The notes beneath the pieces are model-generated. The model was not told the origin of the DNA. It made no database searches and saw nothing but the letters and a program-made list of their open reading frames with translations. Both the position numbers and the translations under genes were made by a program. A stretch of 64,000 nucleotides of DNA from Ignavibacteria bacterium. GTDB lineage: Bacteria; Bacteroidota; Ignavibacteria; Kapaibacteriales; UBA4661. The DNA lies in assembly GCA_013298775.1 (NCBI GenBank), contig JAAFIV010000020.1, positions 25,322 to 89,321 on the forward strand, in the 5' to 3' direction. Below, piece after piece: positions 28,747 to 36,934 of this stretch. Numbering within the stretch: the stretch's first letter is position 1; the number at the start of each line of letters is the position of its first letter.

Positions 28747-28848
28747 GGAACGCGGATTTGGAGGACTTTTGAGGACTGGTGAGGACTCTGTGCATAAAAA
28801 TATCATTGAGTCCTCAAAATCCTCGTAAGTCCTCAAAATCCGCGTTCC
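28747..28848. repeat. dispersed element family B, copy 2
   Basis: Ends GGAACGCGGAT and ATCCGCGTTCC with GAGGACTTTTGAGGACTGGT inside and inverted TCCTCAAAATCC words on the right. It resembles copy 1 at 20735. Confidence 0.8.
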
Positions 28849-28914
28849 TTCATCAAGAATATGACCAGTCTCGCTTGAAGATTTTTTTCATTTTCACGCA
28901 CCGCAAAAGCACCG

Positions 28915-28922
28915 TATATTTG
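28915..28922 (+). promoter_or_regulatory. Bacteroidota-type -7 box before the M28 peptidase
   Basis: TATATTTG with TTTT 20 nt upstream; 76 bp before the chosen ATG. Confidence 0.5.
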
Positions 28923-28998
28923 CAGCTTCTTTCAGGTTTTCACTACTTTTCACGAACATTTTTTTCACTTTTCAATGAGACGGGGAAAGATATTTTTT

Positions 28999-30573
28999 AT
29001 GAATACCACAACCACGAATAAGAGAACCACGAATAAGAGAATATACCGTGCTTTGAGCGCGTTTGCTTGTTGTAGTGCAATAGCAATATTTCCGCAAGAC
29101 CTCGTACAAACACGCTTGCATGCACAAACTTCCCCGACACAACCTTCTTCCGTACAAACAAAATCCGCACAAGAAAAAACACTCCCTGCAAACAAAAAGC
29201 CATCCGCATTTTTCACCAATACCCGCGCCGTTCTTGGTCAGCGAGCTGTTACAACTGCTACAATTCCTTACCAGAATGTAAAGCAACTTGATTCGGCGTA
29301 TATGCAGAAAAACTATGCTGAAATTGCGAAGAAAATTCTTGCTCACGCAATGAAAGATAGCCTTGCCTACAAGCGTTTGCAATACATGTGCGACACCTAC
29401 GGACCGCGTCTTTCCGGTTCGGCTGGACTTGAACGGGCGATTGACTGGACACTCAGCGAACTCAAAAAAGATGGTTTTGACAACGTACGCGGCGAAGAAG
29501 TGATTGTTCCTTCGTGGCAGCGCGGCGAGGAATCATGCGAGTTGGTGTTTCCACGCGCACAGAAACTGCCCGTTTTGGGCTTGGGCGGAAGCGTGCCAAC
29601 ACCGAAAGGTGGCATTACGGCTCGTGTTCTGGTCGTAAAAGATTTTGCAGACTTGAAACAACGCGCTGGCGACGCGAAAGGAAAAATTGTTCTTTTCAAT
29701 GCGCCCTTTACGCAATACCGCCAAACCGTGATTTACCGCGCTGAGGGTGCGATTCGCGCAGCAGAAGTAGGCGCGGTTGCGAGCCTTATTCGCTCGGTTG
29801 CGTCGTATTCGATGCAAAGCCCGCATACAGGCGGGATGCGCTACCAAGATAGCGTTCCGCAAATTCCACACGCCGCTATTTCGGTGGAAGACGCAGAAAT
29901 GCTTGCGCGGATGCAAGAGCGCGGCGACAGCGTGGTTGTGCGCCTTGTGATGAATGGTCAATCGCTGCCTGATGTAACTTCGCGCAACGTCATTGCGGAA
30001 CTCAAAGGACGCGAGAAGCCTGATGAAATCGTCGTTTTGGGCGGACACATTGATTCATGGGATGTCGGCACGGGCGCGATGGACGATGCGGGCGGCTGCT
30101 TTGCAACATGGAAGGCATTGCACATTCTGAAAGAACTTGGCTTAAAGCCTCGCCGTACCTTGCGTCTGGCACTCTGGACCAATGAAGAAAACGGCTTGCG
30201 TGGTGGAATTGATTATGCAGACAAGCACGGCAAGGAAAAGCACATTTTGGCGTTTGAATCCGATGGTGGCGTGTTTCAGCCACAAGGTTTTGGGTTTACG
30301 GGCGCACCAGATTTGCTGCGCGTCTATTCAGCTGCCGCTACGCTGCTCGCGCCTGTTAGTGCGGCTTCCGTTACAGTTGGCGGTGGTGGTGCAGATATTT
30401 CCCCGCTTATTGAGTACGGCATTCCGCAAATGAGTATTCTGGTAGAAGGCACAAAATATTTTTGGTATCACCACACCACTGCCGACACGCCCGACAAGCT
30501 CAACCCGCATGAAATCAACCAATGCGCGGCGGCAATTGCGGTAATGATGTTTATTGCAGCGGATTTGCCGTAA
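28999..30573 (+). CDS. M28 family metallopeptidase with PA domain (carboxypeptidase Q-like)
   Basis: A 524-aa secreted aminopeptidase/carboxypeptidase. The N-terminus has a tandem TTNKR repeat then a signal peptide (ALSAFACCSAIAIF). The order is a first M28 part (MCDTYGPRLSGS), an inserted PA domain (about 190-330), then the catalytic part. Zinc ligands are GGHIDSWDVG (His, Asp), AMDDAGG (Asp), TNEENGLRGG (Glu-Glu), FESDGG (Asp) and WYHHTTADT (His). The architecture matches plasma glutamate carboxypeptidase/CPQ enzymes, which trim short peptides outside the cytoplasm. It is not clearly linked to its neighbours. Confidence 0.93.
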   Translation: MNTTTTNKRTTNKRIYRALSAFACCSAIAIFPQDLVQTRLHAQTSPTQPSSVQTKSAQEKTLPANKKPSAFFTNTRAVLGQRAVTTATIPYQNVKQLDSAYMQKNYAEIAKKILAHAMKDSLAYKRLQYMCDTYGPRLSGSAGLERAIDWTLSELKKDGFDNVRGEEVIVPSWQRGEESCELVFPRAQKLPVLGLGGSVPTPKGGITARVLVVKDFADLKQRAGDAKGKIVLFNAPFTQYRQTVIYRAEGAIRAAEVGAVASLIRSVASYSMQSPHTGGMRYQDSVPQIPHAAISVEDAEMLARMQERGDSVVVRLVMNGQSLPDVTSRNVIAELKGREKPDEIVVLGGHIDSWDVGTGAMDDAGGCFATWKALHILKELGLKPRRTLRLALWTNEENGLRGGIDYADKHGKEKHILAFESDGGVFQPQGFGFTGAPDLLRVYSAAATLLAPVSAASVTVGGGGADISPLIEYGIPQMSILVEGTKYFWYHHTTADTPDKLNPHEINQCAAAIAVMMFIAADLP

Positions 30574-30592
30574 CAATATTGTTTTTAGCCTC

Positions 30593-30663
30593 AAAGCTCA
30601 AAGAGCGCGTAGAATTCTCAATGAAATACATCAAAATGAGATTCTAAGCGCTCTTTGAGCTTT
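30593..30663. terminator. bidirectional terminator-like hairpin
   Basis: Arms AAAGCTCAAAGAGCGC and GCGCTCTTTGAGCTTT pair perfectly, with further pairing inward (TAGAAT/ATTCTA). It lies between the convergent M28 and hypothetical genes. Confidence 0.7.
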
Positions 30664-30690
30664 GCAGTTAAAATTCTGTTGGGAACGGAC

Positions 30691-31416
30691 CTAATACTTG
30701 ATAACCACAAACCCGTTCTGCCGCTTACCTTCTGCGGTTGTTAATCCCAAAACTCCTTTGTACTGCATAAATCTATTTGGTTTTGCGCGTTCAAAGGTAA
30801 AGTAGCCGGGTTCGCCCATCAAAATTCTGTAAAAAATATTACACGGTTCAAAGCGAATAGTAATGCACGGAACGCCGCTCACAACCTCGCTTGCAGCCTT
30901 TGAAAGGCACATATCTGCAACAATTCCATGGAGCGGTAAGGCAACCATAAACGTTACATTTTCTCCCCTATCAACCGCCTCAATGCTTTGTGCAATGCGC
31001 TCGCTCACAAGCGTTGTCGGGACGGCATTCTCGGCTTTTATGCTATGCTCTTCCAAGCCCGCGCCTTTGCGCTCGCGGTGTTGCGCCACAAAGCCATTTG
31101 CGGAAGGCGTTTGAAAAAGATATTCGCCCGTGCGATAATCTTCAATTTTATTCAAAAATAGTTTTAATTGTTTTGCCTGAAAGTGCGTTGTTTCCTGCCG
31201 AACAAGATTCTTTTCACTATCGAAATATGACGTAACACGACGCGTCGTGTCGCCGCTTTGAACAAATTTCACAGTATAAGTGTGCGTATTTTTACTGTTA
31301 ATCGCAATCGTTGCGGAGTAGTCAATATGCGGTGACAACGTAGTAATGATGCTTGGAGCAATAGCAAAAGCGCCGACGGAACAACATACCATTGTGAGAA
31401 AAATACGTACTTTCAT
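30691..31416 (-). CDS. secreted protein of unknown function
   Basis: A 241-aa protein with an N-terminal signal (MKVRIFLTMVCCSVGAFAIA). The mature part alternates short beta-like segments (YTVKFVQSGDTTRRVTSYFD, CITIRFEPCNIFYRIL) and ends in GFVVIKY, and resembles the general form of periplasmic lipoprotein-like beta proteins. No motif was recognised. It is a single gene, converging on the M28 gene, with a 15-bp tandem array and repeat A2b in its upstream region. Confidence 0.6.
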   Translation of the reverse strand: MKVRIFLTMVCCSVGAFAIAPSIITTLSPHIDYSATIAINSKNTHTYTVKFVQSGDTTRRVTSYFDSEKNLVRQETTHFQAKQLKLFLNKIEDYRTGEYLFQTPSANGFVAQHRERKGAGLEEHSIKAENAVPTTLVSERIAQSIEAVDRGENVTFMVALPLHGIVADMCLSKAASEVVSGVPCITIRFEPCNIFYRILMGEPGYFTFERAKPNRFMQYKGVLGLTTAEGKRQNGFVVIKY

Positions 31417-31503
31417 GCAATACGGGTGGAATGTGGTGAGAAACTGTATCGTTTTAACAAGAAGCCGATAGTGGTGAAGGGTGTTACAACGTTTTTTGAC
31501 AAG

Positions 31504-31613
31504 TACATGTAACCATAGGTGTTTTGAAAAAGGTGTTTTGAAAAAGGTGTTTTGAAAAAGGTGTTTTGAAAAAGGTGTTTTGAAAAAGGTGTTTTGAAAA
31601 AGGTGTTTTGAAA
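31504..31613. repeat. 15-bp tandem repeat, about seven units
   Basis: The unit GGTGTTTTGAAAAAG is repeated about seven times almost without change. It is in the 31417-32074 gap, which otherwise holds repeat A2b and a promoter. The antisense ORF 31413-31787 is made mostly of this repeat. Confidence 0.95.
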
Positions 31614-31702
31614 ACCAATCTGCACACCGCTTAAAATATCACTTTTTTGAGAATATTTCCTATTGTATGGTGTACTACCTCTGAAACAATTGTAGTAACA
31701 AC

Positions 31703-31832
31703 CGTCTGCACATTTTGAACATATAGGTTTGAATCGGGTCGCAGACAAGAATATCTGTTTGCGCCGAAGCCTGATTTTAAGAGGCACAGATAGACATTCT
31801 TCTCTGTTTCTTCTCGAAAATGTCCAGACTAT
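31703..31832. repeat. dispersed palindrome family A2, copy 2
   Basis: The core GCCGAAGCCTGATTTTAAG lies between CAGACAAGAATATCTG and CACAGATAGACATTC. Outer arms GTCTGCACATTTTGA and CGAAAATGTCCAGAC pair imperfectly. Confidence 0.6.
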
Positions 31833-31942
31833 TGCCGTAGGAAAGGTAGAAAAATCTGTACGACTGCAAATGTACTATTGTATTTTGGACATCAGTGGCA
31901 AATATCCCTGAAAATTCCCATTCATTATTTCAAAAAATCTTG

Positions 31943-31950
31943 TATTTTTG
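31943..31950 (+). promoter_or_regulatory. Bacteroidota-type -7 box before the PorZ-like gene
   Basis: TATTTTTG followed by C, 125 bp before ATG 32075. It makes the ORF-track start at 31895 unlikely. Confidence 0.4.
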
Positions 31951-32074
31951 CTTTGCTGATTTCACAATTACTCTCTCAATACTTTTCGCAAAAGCCGCTA
32001 CTTCCCCACATTTCACAACGCATGACGCATTGACCCGCCGTATTCCCTGTTGTTTCACTTCTTTGCTGGATGTT

Positions 32075-34447
32075 ATGAATTTCTCCCAATATCGCTCCCA
32101 ACGCACTTTCCGCGCTGGTGCAGTGCTGTTTTCGATTGCAATGATTTCGGTGCTTTTCGCCGCAATGCACGTTCCCACGCGCCTTGCAGCACAGGTGCGC
32201 GTAAGCGCGTGGCAAACGTATTCTTCCATGCTCAACATTCGTGCAACCGTTTCGGATAGGAATGGTGCGGTCTGGGCGGGTACGTCGGGTGGCGTATTTT
32301 CCTACAACCCCAGTACCAATGCGGTGCAGGAGTATCGCAATGTCAATGCGCTTCTCGGCTTGGATATTACTGCGCTCGCAATTCACCCGACAACGGGCGA
32401 CATCTACGCTGGCGGCTTCAATGGTGTGATTAATATTTTCGACGGCAAAAATTGGCGCAATGTTACCGATGTCCTCAGCGCAAATACGCCGCGCAAGCAG
32501 ATTAACAGCTTTTTGTTTATTGATAATCTCGTGTTTATCGGTGGAGAATTTGGGCTAATTGTCTTCGACCCCGCACGAAATGTGATTACCGAGACCGTCC
32601 AGCGTTTTGGCTCGTTGCAGCCGAATTTACCCGTGAAGCAGCTTTTGCTTGCACAAAACCGCATCTGGGCTGCCACCGACGGCGGTGTCGTTTCCGCACA
32701 ACTCGGCTCGCGAAGCTACGTTAGTCCTGCTCTTTGGACCGTTCACCCGCTTGTGGCGAATAATGTACCGCTCACGCAGCAAGGCGTTTCGCGGATTGCT
32801 GTGCTTGGAACAAGCGTATATGCGGTGCAGGATAAAAATCTCTGGCAAATGCGTCAAAACCGCTTCGATACGACGCTCGTAACTGCCTTCGAGCCGATTG
32901 TGTCCATGCAAGTTTTCCAAAATCAGCTGTACTACGCCTCGCAGAGCCGCGTCTGGCGATTGCGTCAGGAAGAACAGCTTATGGTCGCCGACCCGCGTTT
33001 TATCAATGGTTTGAATGTGCTTCAGGTGCAAGGAATGGAGCGGCTTTCGGTGAATACCACACAAAGTTTCGGCTTCCTCGCACCAAGCGTTGGCGCGATG
33101 CCCCCCACAACGCCAACGAACTTTATTTCGCTCAATTCCCCGCTCGCAAACCGCTTCCGCTCTCTCACGGTGGACAAACAAGGCGGCTTGTGGTGTGTTT
33201 CCGGCGCAGGCAATCCCTCGCAAATCCCCAACGATGGCGGCGCGACGGGCATTTCGCTCTTTGAAAATGAGAAATGGTCGAGTTTTAACGTGGCAAATTA
33301 TCCGCAAATGCGAGCAAATACGTACTACCAGATTGATGCGCAGCCAGACGGCTCGGTCTGGGCAGCAAACTTCGGACGCGCAGGCGCGTTGCAAATTGAG
33401 CGCACCGGTACTGGCGGCGGAACTGGCGCAAATACTGGCTTTCGCTTGACAAATTTTACCACAACCAATTCCACGCTCAGTTTTTCGTCGGGAGAATTTA
33501 TCGTCACGGGGCAAGTCCGCACCGATGAGCGTGGCGTACTTTCGATGCCGAACTTTTTGGCAGATAGTCTCGTTGTGCAGCGCGACGCGCAAGGGAGATT
33601 TTACAAACGCTCCAGCCCAATTCTTCGCGAGAAGCAGTACATTTTCCAAGCCATAGACCGCGCAAATACGCGCTGGTTCGCAACATGGCGCGGCACGCAG
33701 ATTCTTGCCTACAACGACAATAACACGCTGAGTAACCCCAACGACGACATTTGGTATTATCTGCCCAGCGACCTCATTACCGAAGGGCAAAGCTGCATTG
33801 TGGCGGATAAGCAAGATTTTATCTGGATTGGCACACCCAAAAATTTGTATGCCATTATCAATCCAGGCGTAGTGCTGAACACGGGTACACCAACGCGGAT
33901 TGCGCTTGAAACCAACCGCGCACTCGCCGACCAAAGCATCAATGCGATTGCGGTGGACGCGCTCAATTACAAGTGGATTGGCACAAACAATGGCGTGTGG
34001 GTGTTGGATGAAGTTGGCGGCAGAGTGCTGGCGCAATTCACGACGCAAAATTCCCCGCTCGCCAGCAATTCCGTCTTTGCCATCGCGATTGACGATAACT
34101 CTGGGAAAGTTTATTTTGGCACAGACAATGGCTTGTCAGTCGCGCAGACACTCTCGGTCAAGCCAAATGCTGATTTTTCCGCGCTGCGCTGCTTCCCACA
34201 ACCTTTTGTTCCGCAGCAGGACAATGAACTTGTGATTGATGGCTTGGCAGAAAATTCAGAAGTAAAAATTTCGACGGTTGATGGCGTACTCGTGCGCTCT
34301 TTCGCTAAGTCGAACTCGCGCACAGTTGTCTGGGACGGCTTTGATAATTTTGGTCGCGCCGTGCAAAGTGGCGTGTTCGTTATCTCGGCGTACTCCGAGA
34401 CCAACGGCACAAACGCTGTGGTGAAAGCAATGGTCATCCAGAAATAA
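32075..34447 (+). CDS. PorZ-like type IX secretion protein (double propeller plus C-terminal beta domain)
   Basis: A 790-aa protein, close to the 776-aa PorZ of Porphyromonas. A signal peptide (LFSIAMISVLFAAM) ends before QVRVSAWQTYSSML, the usual PorZ-type beginning. Two sets of Reg_prop-like blades follow (GAVWAGTSGGVFSYNP, IWAATDGGVVSAQL, YKWIGTNNGVWVLDE, VYFGTDNGLSV). The last 85 residues form a FlgD/T9SS CTD-like domain (PQPFVPQQDNELVIDGL, VVWDGFDNFGRAVQSGVFV). PorZ is part of the cell-surface attachment complex that processes T9SS cargo. Alternatively it may be a cargo protein with its own sorting domain; the length and start favour PorZ-like. Confidence 0.75.
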   Translation: MNFSQYRSQRTFRAGAVLFSIAMISVLFAAMHVPTRLAAQVRVSAWQTYSSMLNIRATVSDRNGAVWAGTSGGVFSYNPSTNAVQEYRNVNALLGLDITALAIHPTTGDIYAGGFNGVINIFDGKNWRNVTDVLSANTPRKQINSFLFIDNLVFIGGEFGLIVFDPARNVITETVQRFGSLQPNLPVKQLLLAQNRIWAATDGGVVSAQLGSRSYVSPALWTVHPLVANNVPLTQQGVSRIAVLGTSVYAVQDKNLWQMRQNRFDTTLVTAFEPIVSMQVFQNQLYYASQSRVWRLRQEEQLMVADPRFINGLNVLQVQGMERLSVNTTQSFGFLAPSVGAMPPTTPTNFISLNSPLANRFRSLTVDKQGGLWCVSGAGNPSQIPNDGGATGISLFENEKWSSFNVANYPQMRANTYYQIDAQPDGSVWAANFGRAGALQIERTGTGGGTGANTGFRLTNFTTTNSTLSFSSGEFIVTGQVRTDERGVLSMPNFLADSLVVQRDAQGRFYKRSSPILREKQYIFQAIDRANTRWFATWRGTQILAYNDNNTLSNPNDDIWYYLPSDLITEGQSCIVADKQDFIWIGTPKNLYAIINPGVVLNTGTPTRIALETNRALADQSINAIAVDALNYKWIGTNNGVWVLDEVGGRVLAQFTTQNSPLASNSVFAIAIDDNSGKVYFGTDNGLSVAQTLSVKPNADFSALRCFPQPFVPQQDNELVIDGLAENSEVKISTVDGVLVRSFAKSNSRTVVWDGFDNFGRAVQSGVFVISAYSETNGTNAVVKAMVIQK

Positions 34448-34464
34448 ACAAGAAATTACTCTAC

Positions 34465-34555
34465 GTGAGGCTCTCATTTCCTAATGAGGGTCTCACTTTG
34501 GTAATGTTCTTCGTCAGGGTCTCACTTTGGTAATGTTCTTCGTCAGGGTCTCACT
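34465..34555 (+). repeat. family C hairpin, copy 4, with 29-bp direct repeats
   Basis: GTGAGGCTCTCAT and ATGAGGGTCTCAC (34465-34496) pair with G-U in plus-strand RNA, 18 bp after the PorZ-like stop. Then GGTAATGTTCTTCGTCAGGG plus TCTCACTTT occurs twice in tandem; the last copy encodes the final codons and stop of the minus-strand GT39 gene. Confidence 0.75.
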
Positions 34556-35988
34556 TTTTTTCGAGAAAAAACCTCCCAAAGCCGCACCACACCAAGTCCC
34601 ACAAGCGGCAGCATCCCTGCAAACACATAAATCCGATAACGCGGCAAGACAAAGGTAAGCGCGAAAATACCCGTGTACATCAGCAAATATGCGGCAATGA
34701 GAAAAGCGGCAGCATTTGGCGCGAACAATTTCTTTGCGGCAAAAATACTCCACACACCGCACCAAATCAAGATGCTCACGCTTATCATGCTGAGAGCATA
34801 GAGGATGTTTTGACTTTGTGGATTATAGAAATCATGCACCCACAAGAAAAATACTTTTTTTGCTGATAATACTAGTGTTTCTGCGGGATGTGCGCGTATG
34901 TAGCCAATGGCTTCTGCTTTCAAAATATCATTTGCCCGAAGCTCAAACGTGCGGTCGAAGGACAGCGCGTCGAACTTACGCGTAATGGGCGCGTACAGCG
35001 TGTCCGACAAAAGCGAACACGCTTCCTCGCCGCCTGGTTTCCAGCCTGTACCAGTGGCATAAGGATTATTCCCGCGCCAAATCTCAAACCAAGGGCGGCT
35101 CACCGTCGGAATAAATTTTCCAAACACCTGATAATTCCTCACAATCCACGGCGAAATTACGAGCAAAGCAAGAATGCAAGCAAGCGCAGAAATTCCAATA
35201 AATCGTATTTTGCGAGCCTGTACCGTAGTAATGATGCCCGCTCCAAGCAAAAGCAGCGTTCCAAAAACAAGAAACTCACTTCGCAAAAGCATCTGCACAC
35301 CAGCACAAATGCCCGCAGCAAGGAAATATGCGGCATTGCGCTGGCGTACTGCTTCGAGTATCATCCAAAAAAACATAATAATCCCAAGTTGATATAAACT
35401 TGAGCCAGAATACGTGACAACACCATACGCAAGCGGCAAAAAGAACGTTGAAACAATAGCACTGATGCGGGCTGCAGCTTCGCTCGCATTTTCCGATAAA
35501 ACCGTATCAGGAAATTCTTCCGCAAGCAATAAAGCCACCTTGTACGCAACAAGCGGAAACAACGCGCTCCACAGAACATTGAGCCACATCAGCATTGATG
35601 CGGCGTTGGGCGTTTCTCCCCAGAGCAAAAACGCCCAATACACGATATACGTTTGCAAGGGCGGCTGCCACGCTGTTTCGTAGGGTGGCGGCGTGTGCGA
35701 TTCTATAAGGGCGCGGCGTTCCACGTCAAGCGGAATGTAGGTGAGCCAGTGCATTGCATAGCCGTGTCCGTGCAGCATATTCGAGGCTATTGCGCCCATT
35801 TCATACATTTCTGGCTTTTCAGGTGTGCCAAAGTGCAGCACGATTGCGCCCCGTATCATTACCGCCAGAAGGAGAATGCCGAGAAGGAATATCTTCTTCG
35901 GAGAGCGCACCAATACTTGCCCCGTGAGCTGAGATATTGTGCGGAATATAGCTTGGCGCGGAGAAACGCGAGGCGAGGACTTGGTCAT
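34543..35988 (-). CDS. ArnT/PMT-like membrane glycosyltransferase (GT39 type)
   Basis: A 481-aa integral membrane protein with about ten helices, first KKIFLLGILLLAVMIRGAIVL. After helix 1 comes EKPEMYEMGAIASNMLHGHGY, the conserved acidic first-loop motif of GT39/GT83 enzymes, then a large periplasmic loop with FEIWRGNNPYATG. These enzymes transfer sugars from polyprenyl-phosphate carriers to lipids or proteins in the periplasm. It is paralogous to the product of 36935-38443. The start overlaps the GT2 gene by 170 bp, and the last codons (VRP, stop) come from a family C repeat. The acceptor is unknown. Confidence 0.85.
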   Translation of the reverse strand: MTKSSPRVSPRQAIFRTISQLTGQVLVRSPKKIFLLGILLLAVMIRGAIVLHFGTPEKPEMYEMGAIASNMLHGHGYAMHWLTYIPLDVERRALIESHTPPPYETAWQPPLQTYIVYWAFLLWGETPNAASMLMWLNVLWSALFPLVAYKVALLLAEEFPDTVLSENASEAAARISAIVSTFFLPLAYGVVTYSGSSLYQLGIIMFFWMILEAVRQRNAAYFLAAGICAGVQMLLRSEFLVFGTLLLLGAGIITTVQARKIRFIGISALACILALLVISPWIVRNYQVFGKFIPTVSRPWFEIWRGNNPYATGTGWKPGGEEACSLLSDTLYAPITRKFDALSFDRTFELRANDILKAEAIGYIRAHPAETLVLSAKKVFFLWVHDFYNPQSQNILYALSMISVSILIWCGVWSIFAAKKLFAPNAAAFLIAAYLLMYTGIFALTFVLPRYRIYVFAGMLPLVGLGVVRLWEVFSRKKVRP

Positions 35989-36706
35989 AGTGTTTATCGA
36001 AAAGATTATATTTCACAATACATTTGAGCGCGGAAAAGCCGTCTTTCCACGTGATTTTCTTGCCTTCGGCGTAGGTGCGCCCGTTGTAGGAAATACCAAC
36101 CTCGTACATCCTACACACGCCATATTTTGAGAGCTTTGCAACTTTCGCCGTAATTTCAGGTTCAAATCCGAAACGCTCCTCTTTAATCTCAATATGGCGC
36201 AAAATCTCGCTCCGAAAGACTTTGTAACAGGTCTCCATATCGGTTAAATTGATGTCGGTGAACATATTGGAAAGCATCGTGAGAACTTTATTGCCCACCG
36301 AATGCCAGAAATACAAGACGCGGTGCGGCTCTCCGCCAGCAAAGCGTGAACCAAAGACAACATCTGCCTTACCAGCAAGAAGCGGCTTCAGGAGCAGTGG
36401 ATAATCCATCGGGTCGTACTCAAAATCGGCATCTTGAATCAGCACAATATCGCCAGACACCTTGCCAAATCCCGTTCTAAGGGCAGCTCCTTTTCCTTGA
36501 TTAACGTCGTGGTGAAAAATGCGGATAACATCATGTCCTGCATACCGCTCCAATGCTCGTGCGGTGCCATCTTTCGAGCAATCATTCACCACAATAATTT
36601 CCCGCGATAAACCCAAATGAGCTACATCGCTTGCCAATACACGCTCAAGAACTGCATGAATATAGCGTTCCTCGTTATAGACAGGTATTACGATAGAGAG
36701 TTTCAT
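35819..36706 (-). CDS. glycosyltransferase family 2 (dolichol-phosphate mannosyltransferase-like)
   Basis: A 295-aa GT-A enzyme. MKLSIVIPVYNEERYI starts the fold; IIVVNDCSKDGT, NQGKGAALRTGF and LIQDADFEYDPMDYP (DXD) are the sugar-nucleotide motifs, and FGFEPEITAKVAK follows. It should load a sugar onto polyprenyl phosphate, supplying the GT39-like neighbours. The core ends near residue 240; the last ~55 residues (starting RFSAPSYIPHN) overlap the start of the GT39 gene in another frame and look like read-on after loss of the original stop. Confidence 0.92.
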   Translation of the reverse strand: MKLSIVIPVYNEERYIHAVLERVLASDVAHLGLSREIIVVNDCSKDGTARALERYAGHDVIRIFHHDVNQGKGAALRTGFGKVSGDIVLIQDADFEYDPMDYPLLLKPLLAGKADVVFGSRFAGGEPHRVLYFWHSVGNKVLTMLSNMFTDINLTDMETCYKVFRSEILRHIEIKEERFGFEPEITAKVAKLSKYGVCRMYEVGISYNGRTYAEGKKITWKDGFSALKCIVKYNLFDKHYDQVLASRFSAPSYIPHNISAHGASIGALSEEDIPSRHSPSGGNDTGRNRAALWHT

Positions 36707-36790
36707 ACCAACAACCTTGATAAATGAAAAAACAGGGGACTAAATACATCATTCTCGCATTAAGCAGCAATAATGAAAAATGTGAACAAA

Positions 36791-36876
36791 GAACGCGGAT
36801 TTGAGGACTCAAGAGGACTGTAAGGATGAAAAAAAGTCCTCAAAATCCTGAGAGTCTGGGAACTCATCAGCGTTCC
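36791..36876. repeat. dispersed element family B, degenerate copy 3
   Basis: GAACGCGGATTTGAGGACTC at the left, AAGTCCTCAAAATCCTGAG in the middle, and a decayed right end AGCGTTCC. It lies between two minus-strand genes. Confidence 0.6.
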
Positions 36877-36934
36877 AAATAATCGTTGCATAATTCAAGC
36901 ATCATGCACTACAATTATGACAACATAAAACGAA

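Noticed and set aside
31504-31613. Possible CRISPR array
   Set aside because: Units are directly contiguous, 15 bp, without spacers.
31413-31787. 124-aa minus-strand ORF
   Set aside because: Most of it is the 15-bp tandem array read as FKTPFSKHLFQNT.
32627-34048. 473-aa antisense ORF
   Set aside because: Shadow of the PorZ-like gene; no plausible domain, rich in Arg/Cys/His as antisense frames are.
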